Part shown: piece after piece, positions 37,888 to 47,597 of the stretch
How positions within the stretch are numbered: position 1 is the first letter of the stretch
Layout: the number at the start of each line of letters is the position of its first letter
NCBI RefSeq assembly: GCF_004522095.1
Contig: NZ_SPUI01000002.1
Coordinates: 682,001-746,000, forward strand
Direction of reading: 5' to 3'
Source: Nocardioides sp. 503
GTDB lineage: Bacteria; Actinomycetota; Actinomycetes; Propionibacteriales; Nocardioidaceae
DNA length: 64,000 nucleotides
Translations under genes and position numbers: made by a program
The notes under the pieces: generated by a model
What the model was told of the DNA's origin: nothing
Database searches by the model: none
The model's input: only the letters and a program-made list of their open reading frames with translations

Positions 37888-40800
37888 GTGCCCTACTCGC
37901 ACGCGTTCCCGCCGCCCCAGGGTCTCTACGACCCTCGCCACGAGAAGGACGCCTGTGGCGTCGCGTTCGTGGCGACCCTCACCGGGGAGGCCAGCCACGA
38001 CATCGTGGCGAAGGCACTGACCGCCCTGCGCAACCTCGAGCACCGCGGTGCCGCGGGCGCCGAGCCCAACTCGGGTGACGGCGCCGGCATCCTGATGCAG
38101 GTGCCCGACGCGTTCCTGCGCGCCGTCGTCGACTTCGACCTCCCGCCGGCCAACGCCTACGCCGTCGGCACGGCGTTCCTGCAGGGCGACGACGCCCGCG
38201 TGGCCGAGACCCGCGCCGTCGTCGAGCGGATCGCCACGGAGGAGGGCCTCGCCGTCCTCGGCTGGCGCGACGTCCCGACCGACCCCTCGGTCCTGGGCGC
38301 CACGGCGCTCGGCGTGATGCCGGCCTTCCAGCAGCTCTTCGTGGCCGGCGCCCGCCAGCGCGTCACCGGCATGTCGCTCGAGCGGATGGCCTACTGCCTG
38401 CGCAAGCGCGCCGAGCGCGACGCGGACGTCTACTTCCCGTCGCTGTCGTCGCGGACGCTGGCCTACAAGGGCATGCTCACCACCGAGCAGCTCGACAGCT
38501 TCTACCCCGACCTGCGCGACGAGCGGGTGGCCTCGGCCCTCGCGGTGGTCCACTCGCGGTTCTCCACCAACACCTTCCCGAGCTGGCCGCTGTCCCACCC
38601 GTTCCGGTTCATCGCCCACAACGGCGAGATCAACACCGTCATGGGCAACCGCAACTGGATGCGCGCCCGTGAGGCGCTGCTGTCCTCCGACCTGATCCCG
38701 GGCGACCTCGACCGGATCTTCCCGGTCGTCACCACCGGCGCGTCCGACTCGGCGTCGTTCGACGAGGTGCTGGAGCTGCTCCACATGGGCGGGCGCTCGC
38801 TGCCGCACTCGGTGCTGATGATGATCCCGGAGGCCTGGGAGAACCACACCGAGATGGACCAGCGCCGCCGCGACTTCTACTCCTTCCACTCCGCGCTGAT
38901 GGAGCCGTGGGACGGCCCCGCGTGCGTGGTCTTCACCGACGGCTCCCAGATCGGCGCGGTGCTCGACCGCAACGGGCTGCGCCCGTCGCGCTACTGGGTC
39001 ACCGACGACGGCCTGGTCGTCCTGGCCTCCGAGGTCGGCGTCCTGGACCTCGACCCGGCCACGATCGTCCGCAAGGGCCGGCTGCAGCCGGGCCGGATGT
39101 TCCTCGTCGACACCGACGAGCACCGGATCATCGAGGACGAGGAGATCAAGTCCGAGCTGGCCTCGGAGCACCCCTACGGCGAGTGGCTGCACGCCGGGCT
39201 GATCCACCTCAACGACATCCCCGAGCGCGAGCACATCATCCACACGCACGCCTCGGTCACGCGCCGCCAGCAGATCTTCGGCTACACCGAGGAGGAGCTG
39301 CGCGTCCTGCTCTCGCCGATGGCCAACACCGGCGGCGAGACCCTCGGCTCCATGGGCACCGACACCCCGATCGCGGCGCTCAGCGACAAGCCGCGGCTGC
39401 TGTTCGACTACTTCAGCCAGCTGTTCGCCCAGGTCACCAACCCGCCGCTGGACGCGATCCGCGAGGAGCTCGTCACCTCCCTCAACGGCACCATCGGGCC
39501 CGAGGCCAACCTGCTCGACCCGACGCCCGCGTCGTGCCGCCAGGTGGTCCTGCCGTTCCCGGTGATCTCCAACGACGACCTCGCCAAGATCCGCCACATC
39601 AACCGTGACGGCGACATGCCCGGCTTCATCACCCACGTCGCCCGCGGCCTCTACGAGGTCGAGGGCGGGGGCGGGGCGCTCGCGCACCGGATCGGCGAGA
39701 TCTGCGCCGAGGTCTCCCAGGCGATCGCCGAGGGCGCGCGCATCATCGTGCTCTCCGACCGCCACTCGACCGCCGAGCTGGCGCCGATCCCGTCGCTGCT
39801 GCTCACCTCCGCGGTCCACCACCACCTCGTGCGCGAGAAGACCCGCACCCAGGTGGGGCTGCTGGTCGAGGCCGGCGACGTGCGCGAGGTCCACCACGTG
39901 GCGCTCCTGGTCGGCTACGGCGCCGCCGCGGTCAACCCCTACCTCGCCATGGAGTCCGTCGAGGACCTGGCCCGCGAGGGCTACTACGTCAAGGTCGAGC
40001 CCGAGCAGGCCGTCGCCCACCTGGTGAAGGCGCTGGGCAAGGGCGTGCTCAAGGTGATGTCCAAGATGGGCGTCTCCACGGTCGCCTCCTACACCGGCGC
40101 CCAGATCTTCGAGGCCGTCGGGCTCTCCGAGGAGCTCGTCGACCGCTACTTCACCGGCACGACGTCCAAGCTGGGCGGTCTCGGTCTCGACACGATCGCC
40201 GAGGAGGTCTCCCGTCGCCACGCCACGGCGTACCCCCGCGGTGGGATCCTGCCCGGGCACCGCGAGCTCGCGACCGGTGGCGAGTACCAGTGGCGCCGCG
40301 ACGGCGAGCCGCACCTCTTCGACCCCGACACGGTCTTCCGCCTCCAGCACGCCACGCGCGCCGGTCGCTACGACGTCTTCAAGCAGTACACCGCCGCGGT
40401 CGACGACCAGTCGAGCCGGCTGATGACGCTGCGCGGACTGTTCCGCTTCAAGGACGCCGAGGGCACCGGCCGCGCGCCGGTCCCGATCGACGAGGTCGAG
40501 CCGGTCTCGGCGATCGTCAAGCGCTTCTCGACGGGCGCCATGTCCTACGGCTCGATCAGCCAGGAGGCCCACGAGACCCTGGCGATCGCCATGAACCGGC
40601 TGGGCGCCAAGTCCAACACCGGTGAGGGCGGGGAGGACTCCGACCGGCTCTACGACCCCGAGCGGCGCAGCTCGATCAAGCAGGTCGCCTCGGGCCGCTT
40701 CGGCGTCACCTCGGAGTACCTCACCAACGCCGACGACATCCAGATCAAGATGGCGCAGGGCGCCAAGCCCGGCGAGGGCGGGCAGCTGCCCGGCAACAAG

Positions 40801-42438
40801 GTCTACCCGTGGGTGGCCAAGACCCGGCACTCCACGCCGGGCGTGGGGCTGATCAGCCCGCCGCCGCACCACGACATCTACTCCATCGAGGACCTGGCGC
40901 AGCTGATCCACGACCTCAAGAACGCCAACCCGTCGGCCCGCGTGCACGTCAAGCTGGTCTCCGAGGTCGGCGTCGGCACGGTCGCGGCCGGCGTCTCCAA
41001 GGCGCACGCCGACGTGGTGCTCATCTCCGGCCACGACGGCGGCACCGGCGCCTCCCCGCTCACCTCGCTCAAGCACGCGGGCGGGCCGTGGGAGCTGGGG
41101 CTGGCCGAGACCCAGCAGACGCTGCTGCTCAACGGCCTGCGCGACCGGATCGTGGTGCAGGCCGACGGCCAGCTCAAGACCGGGCGCGACGTGGTCGTGG
41201 CCGCCCTGCTGGGCGCCGAGGAGTTCGGCTTCGCGACGGCACCGCTCGTGGTGTCGGGCTGCATCCTCATGCGGGTCTGCCACCTCGACACCTGTCCCGT
41301 GGGCGTCGCCACGCAGAACCCCGTCCTGCGCGAGCGCTTCTCCGGCAAGGCCGAGTACATCGTCAACTTCTTCACCTACATCGCCGAGGAGGTCCGCGAG
41401 ATCCTCGCCGAGCTCGGCTTCCGCAGCATCGAGGAGGCCATCGGCCAGGTGGGCTCACTCGACACGGTCGAGGCGGTGGAGCACTGGAAGGCCTCGGGCC
41501 TCGACCTGCGCCCGATCCTGCACGCGCCCGACACGAGCGCGTTCCCCGGGCAGGACCTGCGCAACACCAAGACCCAGGACCACGGCCTGGACCGCTCCCT
41601 GGACCTCACCGAGCTGGTGCCGCTGGCGCAGCCGGCGCTCCAGCACGGCGAGCCGGTGCGCGCCCAGGTCGCGATCCGCAACGTCCACCGCACGGTCGGC
41701 ACGATCCTGGGCCACGAGGTCACCAAGAAGTACGGCGGCGAGGGGCTGCCCGACGGCACCATCGACCTCACCTTCATCGGCTCGGCGGGCCAGTCCTTCG
41801 GCGCCTTCGTGCCGCGGGGGATGACGCTGCGGCTCGAGGGCGACGCCAACGACTACGTCGGCAAGGGCCTCTCCGGCGGACGGATCGTGGTGCGGCCCGA
41901 CCGCGCGGCGACGTTCAACAGCAACGAGCAGATCATCGCCGGCAACACGATCGCCTACGGCGCCACCAGCGGCCAGATCTTCCTGCGTGGCGGGGTCGGC
42001 GAGCGCTTCGCCGTCCGCAACTCCGGCGCCTGGCTGGTCACCGAGGGCGTGGGCGACCACGGCTGCGAGTACATGACCGGGGGCCGGGTCGCCGTGCTCG
42101 GCAAGACCGGGCGCAACTTCGGCGCCGGGATGTCCGGCGGCATCGCCTGGGTCCTGGACCTCAAGGAGTTCCGCGTCAACCGCGAGCTCGTGGAGCTGGG
42201 CCCGGTCACGGGCGAGGCCGCCCGCGAGCTCGAGCAGATGGTCCGCGGGCACCTCGAGGAGACCGGGTCGCCGGTCGCCGAGGAGCTGCTGGCCGACTGG
42301 CCGAGCGCGCTGACGCGCTTCACCGAGGTGATGCCCCGCGACTACCGCGTGGTGCTGGAGGCCAAGGCGAGGGCCGAGGCCGACGGGCTGGACGAGAACG
42401 AGATCGCGCACAAGATGATGGAGGCACTCCATGGCTGA
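37888..42438 (+). CDS. gltB: GltB, glutamate synthase (NADPH) large subunit
   Basis: 1516 residues from GTG 37888, preceded by ACGGGAG; an upstream in-frame start at 37834 has no ribosome site. The first 22 residues are a propeptide, cleaved to free the nucleophilic Cys in [10 protein letters not shown]. Glutaminase domain, central domain, FMN-binding synthase barrel and C-terminal beta-helix follow. The 3Fe-4S cysteines are in [15 protein letters not shown]. GltB makes glutamate from 2-oxoglutarate and glutamine. Full length; overlaps gltD by 8 bases. Confidence 0.97.
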   Translation: MPYSHAFPPPQGLYDPRHEKDACGVAFVATLTGEASHDIVAKALTALRNLEHRGAAGAEPNSGDGAGILMQVPDAFLRAVVDFDLPPANAYAVGTAFLQGDDARVAETRAVVERIATEEGLAVLGWRDVPTDPSVLGATALGVMPAFQQLFVAGARQRVTGMSLERMAYCLRKRAERDADVYFPSLSSRTLAYKGMLTTEQLDSFYPDLRDERVASALAVVHSRFSTNTFPSWPLSHPFRFIAHNGEINTVMGNRNWMRAREALLSSDLIPGDLDRIFPVVTTGASDSASFDEVLELLHMGGRSLPHSVLMMIPEAWENHTEMDQRRRDFYSFHSALMEPWDGPACVVFTDGSQIGAVLDRNGLRPSRYWVTDDGLVVLASEVGVLDLDPATIVRKGRLQPGRMFLVDTDEHRIIEDEEIKSELASEHPYGEWLHAGLIHLNDIPEREHIIHTHASVTRRQQIFGYTEEELRVLLSPMANTGGETLGSMGTDTPIAALSDKPRLLFDYFSQLFAQVTNPPLDAIREELVTSLNGTIGPEANLLDPTPASCRQVVLPFPVISNDDLAKIRHINRDGDMPGFITHVARGLYEVEGGGGALAHRIGEICAEVSQAIAEGARIIVLSDRHSTAELAPIPSLLLTSAVHHHLVREKTRTQVGLLVEAGDVREVHHVALLVGYGAAAVNPYLAMESVEDLAREGYYVKVEPEQAVAHLVKALGKGVLKVMSKMGVSTVASYTGAQIFEAVGLSEELVDRYFTGTTSKLGGLGLDTIAEEVSRRHATAYPRGGILPGHRELATGGEYQWRRDGEPHLFDPDTVFRLQHATRAGRYDVFKQYTAAVDDQSSRLMTLRGLFRFKDAEGTGRAPVPIDEVEPVSAIVKRFSTGAMSYGSISQEAHETLAIAMNRLGAKSNTGEGGEDSDRLYDPERRSSIKQVASGRFGVTSEYLTNADDIQIKMAQGAKPGEGGQLPGNKVYPWVAKTRHSTPGVGLISPPPHHDIYSIEDLAQLIHDLKNANPSARVHVKLVSEVGVGTVAAGVSKAHADVVLISGHDGGTGASPLTSLKHAGGPWELGLAETQQTLLLNGLRDRIVVQADGQLKTGRDVVVAALLGAEEFGFATAPLVVSGCILMRVCHLDTCPVGVATQNPVLRERFSGKAEYIVNFFTYIAEEVREILAELGFRSIEEAIGQVGSLDTVEAVEHWKASGLDLRPILHAPDTSAFPGQDLRNTKTQDHGLDRSLDLTELVPLAQPALQHGEPVRAQVAIRNVHRTVGTILGHEVTKKYGGEGLPDGTIDLTFIGSAGQSFGAFVPRGMTLRLEGDANDYVGKGLSGGRIVVRPDRAATFNSNEQIIAGNTIAYGATSGQIFLRGGVGERFAVRNSGAWLVTEGVGDHGCEYMTGGRVAVLGKTGRNFGAGMSGGIAWVLDLKEFRVNRELVELGPVTGEAARELEQMVRGHLEETGSPVAEELLADWPSALTRFTEVMPRDYRVVLEAKARAEADGLDENEIAHKMMEALHG

Positions 42439-43900
42439 CCCGAAGGGGTTCCTGAAGGTCGGGCGCGAGGTCGCGCAGCGGCGACCGGTCGAGGAGCGCG
42501 TCCACGACTGGAACGAGGTCTACCCCGGTGGGATGGGCCGCTCGCTGCTGCCGATCATCACCGAGCAGGCCGGTCGCTGCATGGACTGCGGCATCCCGTT
42601 CTGCCACCAGGGCTGCCCGCTGGGCAACATCATCCCGGAGTGGAACGACCTGGTCTGGCGCGACGACTGGGAGGGCGCGATCGACCGCCTCCACGCGACC
42701 AACAACTTCCCGGAGTTCACCGGGCGGCTGTGCCCGGCGCCGTGCGAGACCGCCTGCGTCCTGGGCATCAACCAGGACCCGGTGACCATCAAGAACGTCG
42801 AGGTCTCGATCATCGACAAGGCGTGGGAGTCGGGCTTCGTCCGGCCCCAGCCTCCCGAGTGGCTCTCCGGGCGCACGGTCGCCGTCATCGGCTCCGGCCC
42901 CGCCGGGCTGGCCGCGGCCCAGCAGCTGACCCGCGCCGGTCACACGGTGGCGGTCTACGAGCGCGCCGACAAGGTCGGCGGGCTGCTGCGCTACGGCATC
43001 CCCGAGTTCAAGATGGAGAAGAAGCACCTCGACCGGCGCGTCGAGCAGATGAAGCGTGAGGGCACGGTCTTCCGGGCCGGCGTCGACGTCGGCGGCGAGG
43101 ACCTCACCGGGGACTCGCTGCGCGAGCGCTACGACGCCGTCGTGCTGGCCATGGGCTCCACCGTGGCGCGCGACCTGCCGGTCCCTGGCCGCGAGCTGGG
43201 CGGGATCCACCAGGCGATGGACTTCCTGCCGCAGGCCAACCGGGTCGCGCTGGGCGAGTCCGTCCAGGGCCAGATCCGCGCCGACGGCAAGCACGTGGTG
43301 ATCATCGGCGGCGGCGACACCGGCGCCGACTGCCTCGGCACGTCGACCCGCCAGGGTGCCGCCTCGATCACGCAGCTCGAGATCATGCCCGAGCCCCCGA
43401 CCGAGCGCCCGGCGGGACAGCCGTGGCCGACGTACCCGATGACCTTCAAGGTCTCCTCGGCCCACGAGGAGGCGGGGGAGCGGGTCTACGCCGTGTCCAC
43501 GCAGGAGTTCCTGGGCGACGAGGACGGCAACGTCCGGGCGCTGCGACTGGTCGACGTGGTCTTCGAGGGTGGCAAGCTCACCGAGATCGAGGGCACCGAG
43601 CGCGAGATCCCGGCCGAGCTGGTGCTCTTCGCGATGGGCTTCGTCGGACCGGAGAAGCCGGGGCTCGTCGAGCAGCTCGGCGTCGACCTGGACGCGCGCG
43701 GCAACGTCGCGCGCGACGGCTCCTACATGAGCTCGCTGCCCGGCGTGTTCGTGGCCGGCGACGCCGGCCGCGGGCAGTCGCTGATCGTGTGGGCCATCGC
43801 CGAGGGCCGCGCCGCGGCCGCCGCGGTCGACACCTTCCTCACCGGCTCGACGACGCTGCCCGCGCCGATCCCGCCGACCGCGCGGCCGCTCGTCGTCTGA
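42431..43900 (+). CDS. gltD: GltD, glutamate synthase small subunit
   Basis: 489 residues. It feeds electrons from NADPH to GltB. Two 4Fe-4S cysteine sets are visible: [14 protein letters not shown] and [13 protein letters not shown]. The FAD loop is [15 protein letters not shown] (about 152-166) and the NADPH loop [14 protein letters not shown] (about 291-304). Full length. The gene ends in a hydrophobic/Pro tail and is followed by a very strong hairpin. Confidence 0.97.
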   Translation: MADPKGFLKVGREVAQRRPVEERVHDWNEVYPGGMGRSLLPIITEQAGRCMDCGIPFCHQGCPLGNIIPEWNDLVWRDDWEGAIDRLHATNNFPEFTGRLCPAPCETACVLGINQDPVTIKNVEVSIIDKAWESGFVRPQPPEWLSGRTVAVIGSGPAGLAAAQQLTRAGHTVAVYERADKVGGLLRYGIPEFKMEKKHLDRRVEQMKREGTVFRAGVDVGGEDLTGDSLRERYDAVVLAMGSTVARDLPVPGRELGGIHQAMDFLPQANRVALGESVQGQIRADGKHVVIIGGGDTGADCLGTSTRQGAASITQLEIMPEPPTERPAGQPWPTYPMTFKVSSAHEEAGERVYAVSTQEFLGDEDGNVRALRLVDVVFEGGKLTEIEGTEREIPAELVLFAMGFVGPEKPGLVEQLGVDLDARGNVARDGSYMSSLPGVFVAGDAGRGQSLIVWAIAEGRAAAAAVDTFLTGSTTLPAPIPPTARPLVV

Positions 43901-43925
43901 CGCGCCCGCCGCTCCGAGGACGGAC

Positions 43926-43964
43926 GACGCTCCTGGTGGATCCCCCCGGCCCACCAGGAGCGTC
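43926..43964 (+). terminator. Very strong terminator after gltD
   Basis: GACGCTCCTGGTGG and its complement form a perfect 14-bp stem with an 11-base C-rich loop, 25 bases after the gltD stop. The rest of the gap to pyk holds only the pyk promoter. Confidence 0.85.
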
Positions 43965-44093
43965 TCAGGTGACGCGCCTCGGCCCACCCGAGCGCGTCAA
44001 GGGCATCCTGACGTGCGGACATCGCCACGTCAACGGACCGCCCGAGGTCGGGAGTGCCGACGCGAGCGTTGGTTTTATCGATCAAAGACCCGG

Positions 44094-44099
44094 TAGGCT
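44094..44099 (+). promoter_or_regulatory. -10 box TAGGCT for leaderless pyk
   Basis: TAGGCT, then CGTGCC, then GTG 44106. No ribosome site. TTGGTT (44069-44074) lies 19 bases upstream as a possible -35; the stretch GGTTTTATCGATCAAAG between is unusually A/T-rich for this chromosome. Confidence 0.65.
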
Positions 44100-44105
44100 C
44101 GTGCC

Positions 44106-45569
44106 GTGCGAAGAGCAAAGATCGTGTGCACCCTCGGCCCTGCCACCAACTCCGAACGACGTATCCGTGAGCTCGTCTACGCCGGCATGGACGTCGCCCG
44201 GCTGAACATGAGCCACGGCAGCCACGAGGACCATGCGGAGGCCTACCGCCTAGTGCGCGAGGCCGCGGACGCGAGCGGTCACGGGGTCGGCATCTTCGCC
44301 GACCTGCAGGGCCCCAAGATCCGCCTCGAGACGTTCGACGACGGCCCGGTCGTGCTGCGCCGCGGGCAGCAGTGGACGATCACGACGCGCGACGTGCCGG
44401 GTGACGCCACCATCTGCGGGACGACGTACAAGGGGCTGCCGGGCGACGTCAACATCGGCGACCCGATCCTCATCGACGACGGCAAGGTGCGCCTGCGGGT
44501 GACCGGTGTCGACGACACCGACGTCACGACCGAGGTGCTCACCGGCGGCAAGGTGAGCAACAACAAGGGGATCAACCTGCCCGGCGTGGCCGTCTCCGTG
44601 CCGGCCCTGTCCGAGAAGGACATCGAGGACCTCCGCTTCGCGCTGAGCCTCAGCGTCGACTTCATCGCCCTGAGCTTCGTGCGCAGCGCGGCGGACGCCG
44701 ACGACGTACGCCGCGTGATGGACGAGGTCGGCGTGCACCTGCCGATCATCGCCAAGATCGAGAAGCCGCAGGCGATCGACAACCTCGACGAGATCGTGGG
44801 TGCCTTCGACGGCTTCATGGTGGCCCGCGGCGACCTCGGCGTGGAGTGCCCGCTCGAGGACGTGCCGTTCCTGCAGAAGCAGATCATCGAGAAGGCGCGG
44901 CGCAACGCCAAGCCCGTCATCGTGGCCACCCAGATGCTGGAGTCGATGATCACCAGCCCGTCGCCCACGCGCGCCGAGACCAGCGACGTGGCCAACGCCG
45001 TGCTCGACGGCGCCGACGCGGTGATGCTCTCGGGTGAGACGAGCGTGGGGGAGCACCCCATCCACGTCGTGGAGACCATGGCGCGCATCATCACGGCCAC
45101 CGAGACCCATGCCCTGGAGCCCCAGGAGTTCGGCCGCATCGAGCGCATCACCTGGGACCCGCACACCCGTGGCGGCGTGATCGCCAAGGCGGCCCAGGAG
45201 GTCGCCGAGCGCATCGGGGCCAAGTACCTCGTGGCGTTCACCCAGTCGGGGGACTCCGCGCGCCGCATGTCGCGCCTGCGCGGGCCGATCCCGGTGCTGG
45301 CGTTCACGCCCGAGGCACGCGTCCGCTCGCAGCTGTCGCTGTCGTGGGGCGTCGAGACCTTCAAGACGTCCTCGGTCGACCACACCGACGAGATGGTGCG
45401 CCAGGTCGACGAGCAGCTGCTGCAGATCGGCCGCGTCGAGGAGGGTGACCTCGTCGTCATCATCGCCGGCGCCCCTCCGGGCATCCCCGGCTCGACCAAC
45501 GCCCTGCGCATCCACCGGATGGGCGACGCCATCAACGAGGTGGCCCCGGCCTACAAGCGCCAGGTCTGA
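44106..45569 (+). CDS. pyk: Pyruvate kinase
   Basis: 487 residues from GTG 44106. It converts PEP and ADP to pyruvate and ATP. The N-terminus RRAKIVCTLGPATNS, the metal/substrate segments IAKIEKPQAIDNLDEI (catalytic Lys) and VARGDLGVE, VATQMLESM, and VMLSGETSVGEHP are all conserved. The C-terminal allosteric domain starts near residue 350 (TRGGVIAKAAQEVAER). Full length. The transcript appears leaderless. It converges on the LAGLIDADG gene with a 2-base gap. Confidence 0.97.
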   Translation: MRRAKIVCTLGPATNSERRIRELVYAGMDVARLNMSHGSHEDHAEAYRLVREAADASGHGVGIFADLQGPKIRLETFDDGPVVLRRGQQWTITTRDVPGDATICGTTYKGLPGDVNIGDPILIDDGKVRLRVTGVDDTDVTTEVLTGGKVSNNKGINLPGVAVSVPALSEKDIEDLRFALSLSVDFIALSFVRSAADADDVRRVMDEVGVHLPIIAKIEKPQAIDNLDEIVGAFDGFMVARGDLGVECPLEDVPFLQKQIIEKARRNAKPVIVATQMLESMITSPSPTRAETSDVANAVLDGADAVMLSGETSVGEHPIHVVETMARIITATETHALEPQEFGRIERITWDPHTRGGVIAKAAQEVAERIGAKYLVAFTQSGDSARRMSRLRGPIPVLAFTPEARVRSQLSLSWGVETFKTSSVDHTDEMVRQVDEQLLQIGRVEEGDLVVIIAGAPPGIPGSTNALRIHRMGDAINEVAPAYKRQV

Positions 45570-45571
45570 GG

Positions 45572-46351
45572 TCAGCGCTTCAGCCCGATGAGCGCGTCCA
45601 GGCGCGCCACCCCGGCGCGCGTCGACACGCTGATGGTGCGCGCGTTGGACTGCCGCCACGGCACGTCCGCGAGGTCGAGCGCCCAGCAGCACAGCTCGCG
45701 GATGTCGTCGGAGTAGTTGGTGAACTGCCAGCGCGGGTAGGCGTAGTACTTCATGGCACCCGCAACCGGCCGACGGACCCGATTGACGAACCGGCTGCCG
45801 TCGGAGTGGAACAGTCCGCGCAGGAACGCCGCCGGGTGGTCCTCGACGACGGCGCGCTGCCAGTCTTCGAGGATGATCGGTCGTGAGTGCTTGAGGCCGG
45901 GACCGTGCTGGGGGAAGAGGCACGGCCAGTGCTTCCAGGAGACCGTGAGGATCAGGCAGCCCGTCACGTGACGCACGTGGGGGCGTCCCCCAGGTTTGAC
46001 CTGGGCCATGAGCGACAGGATGCGCGCGTTGTTCTCCTCGTAGCGCTTGTCGTTGAAGACGTGAAGGTTGAAGATCCCGCGACGACCTCGGCTGAGATGA
46101 CCGTCGCCGAGGTACCAGCCGAGCAGCTCGGCGTACGGAGCATGGTCGAGGGGGGCGTTGTCACACCGTGGACACGGCACGGCGCAATGCGTCTGTCCGC
46201 GCGGCAGGCCGCGGCGTTGATAGTCGCGGCGCCACCGCCGGACGGTCTTGATCGCCACGCCGTGCTGGGCGGCGTTGTCGGCGTCGGGGACGCCGGCGTC
46301 CGACGCGCGCAGTGCGCTGTCCACGGTGTGTTGCGATCGGATGTGGGGCAC
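45572..46351 (-). CDS. HTH / LAGLIDADG homing-endonuclease-like protein
   Basis: 259 residues from GTG 46351. N-terminal helix-turn-helix (about 25-47, VAIKTVRRWRRDYQRRG), a Cys cluster HCAVPCPRC (55-63) that may hold zinc, and two LAGLIDADG-type helices ending in acidic residues: LLGWYLGDG (76-84) and FLRGLFHSDG (176-185). It is free-standing, not inside an intein or intron. Its start is 31 bases beyond the 3' end of tRNA-Leu, on the same strand. Relatives are frequent in actinobacteria, often annotated as regulators. DNA cleavage or regulation is equally possible. Confidence 0.8.
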   Translation of the reverse strand: MPHIRSQHTVDSALRASDAGVPDADNAAQHGVAIKTVRRWRRDYQRRGLPRGQTHCAVPCPRCDNAPLDHAPYAELLGWYLGDGHLSRGRRGIFNLHVFNDKRYEENNARILSLMAQVKPGGRPHVRHVTGCLILTVSWKHWPCLFPQHGPGLKHSRPIILEDWQRAVVEDHPAAFLRGLFHSDGSRFVNRVRRPVAGAMKYYAYPRWQFTNYSDDIRELCCWALDLADVPWRQSNARTISVSTRAGVARLDALIGLKR

Positions 46352-46382
46352 CCCGTCATGGTGAGAGGCGCCGCCGACACCG

Positions 46383-46466
46383 TGCCGGGTGTGGGACTTG
46401 AACCCACATGTCCTTTCGGACGATGGTGTTTGAGACCATTGCGTATACCGATTCCGCCAACCCGGC
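46383..46466 (-). tRNA. tRNA-Leu(CAA)
   Basis: 84 nt, a class II tRNA. The acceptor stem GCCGGGT pairs with ACCCGGC; the anticodon stem ATGGT/ACCAT encloses loop CTCAAAC, giving anticodon CAA (46430-46432); the long variable arm is CGTCC-GAAA-GGACA; the T arm is GTGGG-TTCAAGT-CCCAC. The discriminator is A and CCA is not encoded. It reads UUG leucine codons, which are rare in a genome of this composition. Confidence 0.95.
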
Positions 46467-46572
46467 TGGGCAGCGTCACCCTACCTACACGTGCGCGCCG
46501 CACCCTCTCTGGACAAAGTCGACTGACTAACTGTACTTTGATGCCACGAGTCCCGGTATCGGAGGTCAGGCC

Positions 46573-46755
46573 ATGTGGATGCCCTGGGAGTGGGCCGCGC
46601 GGAGCAACGCGCGTGCCGTGGAGAACGCCCGGACGGCCACGACGCTGTGCAGCCGCCGGCGCCTGGAGCAGGCCGAGGTGGAGCTCTACCTCGCCGCCCT
46701 CACCCCCCAGCCGTACGGCGGTCAGGTCGCCGCGAGCGGGGCGACCGGTTCCTGA
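46573..46755 (+). CDS. Small hypothetical protein
   Basis: 60 residues from ATG 46573, preceded by CGGAGG at good spacing. The N-terminus MWMPWEWAARSNAR is Trp-rich; the middle is an Arg/Ala/Glu helix, RRRLEQAEVELYLAAL; the tail is Gly/Ala-rich. The leader between the tRNA and this gene is A/T-rich (GACTGACTAACTGTACTTTGATG) and may hold a promoter. No family recognised. The ribosome site and codon bias argue for a real gene, but it is short. Confidence 0.55.
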   Translation: MWMPWEWAARSNARAVENARTATTLCSRRRLEQAEVELYLAALTPQPYGGQVAASGATGS

Positions 46756-46786
46756 GCCGGGGGCGCCGGGGGAGCGGGCGCCCGAC

Positions 46787-46792
46787 TAGCCT
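46787..46792 (+). promoter_or_regulatory. -10 box TAGCCT for leaderless pdtaR
   Basis: TAGCCT, then GGCGTC, then GTG 46799. The gap is again exactly 6 bases and no ribosome site is present. Confidence 0.6.
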
Positions 46793-46798
46793 GGCGTC

Positions 46799-47422
46799 GT
46801 GACCGAGCCTGCCACCGACCACGCCACCGCGCACCGCACCGTCGTCATCGCGGAGGACGAGACGCTGATCCGCATGGACCTCGCGGAGATGCTCACCGAG
46901 GAGGGCTACTCCGTGGTCGGCCAGGCCGGTGACGGGGCCCGGGCGATCGAGCTCGCCGAGGAGCACCGCCCCGACCTGGTCATCCTCGACGTGAAGATGC
47001 CCGTGCTCGACGGCATCGCCGCGGCGGAGGCCATCGCCGGCAAGCGGATCGCCCCGGTCGTCATCCTCACGGCGTTCTCCCAGCGCGACCTCGTCGAGCG
47101 GGCCCGCGACGCCGGCGCGATGGCCTACCTCGTCAAGCCGTTCTCCAAGACCGATCTGCTCCCGGCGATCGAGATGGCGGTCAGCCGCTTCGCCGAGCTC
47201 AGCATGCTGGAGGCCGAGGTCGCCGACCTCACCGAGCGCCTCGAGACGCGCAAGGCGGTCGACCGCGCCAAGGGTGTCCTGCAGAAGCAGCTGAGCCTGT
47301 CCGAACCGGAAGCCTTCCGCTGGATCCAGAAGACGGCGATGGATCTTCGTCTCTCCATGCGGCAGGTGGCGGAAGGCGTCGTGGAGCACGGTCCGGGCGT
47401 CACCGGCGCCGGCGACGGCTGA
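46799..47422 (+). CDS. pdtaR: PdtaR, response regulator with ANTAR RNA-binding domain
   Basis: 207 residues. The receiver domain (about 14-130) has the acidic pocket AEDE, phosphoacceptor Asp64 (VILDVKMP) and Lys113 (YLVKPFS). The ANTAR domain (about 145-200) shows RKAVDRAKGVLQKQ and AFRWIQKTAMDLRLSMRQVAEGVV. ANTAR proteins bind paired hexaloop RNA hairpins and stop transcription termination. PdtaR's partner kinase PdtaS is not in the window. The start is fixed by the 6-base -10 spacing. Confidence 0.93.
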   Translation: MTEPATDHATAHRTVVIAEDETLIRMDLAEMLTEEGYSVVGQAGDGARAIELAEEHRPDLVILDVKMPVLDGIAAAEAIAGKRIAPVVILTAFSQRDLVERARDAGAMAYLVKPFSKTDLLPAIEMAVSRFAELSMLEAEVADLTERLETRKAVDRAKGVLQKQLSLSEPEAFRWIQKTAMDLRLSMRQVAEGVVEHGPGVTGAGDG

Positions 47423-47474
47423 GCGGCGCTCGATAACGGATCGGTGATGATTCGGCAGCCTTCGCGCAAGTTCC

Positions 47475-47503
47475 TTACAGGAGGGTGCTCCCGGGTGTAC
47501 GTT
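47475..47503 (+). promoter_or_regulatory. Possible livK promoter
   Basis: TTACAG (47475-47480), 17-base spacer, TACGTT (47498-47503), about 95 bases before the livK start in a 175-base gap that holds no gene. The -35 is a poor match; GATAACGGATCGGTGATGATT further up is another A/T-rich candidate. Confidence 0.35.
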
Positions 47504-47597
47504 TCCGCACCGGAGGCACCGGCACCGTCGGGATGCCGTCCTCCGACAACTCTGCGTCCTCGGTAGTCGGCCGAGGTCCTGACGAGAGGTAGATGTC

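Noticed and set aside
37885..41283. An open frame of more than 1100 codons opposite gltB
   Set aside because: Same artefact. GltB is full-length with propeptide, iron-sulfur cysteines and all domains on the plus strand.
46351..46466. Integrative element with attachment-site duplication at tRNA-Leu
   Set aside because: No second copy of the tRNA 3' end is found up to pyk, and no integrase is present. The single LAGLIDADG-like gene is the only candidate passenger.
46575..46802. An overlapping second frame of about 75 codons at the small ORF after the tRNA
   Set aside because: Its start lacks correct spacing to CGGAGG, it runs into the pdtaR promoter and start, and its composition is shadow-like. 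The frame from 46573 fits better.
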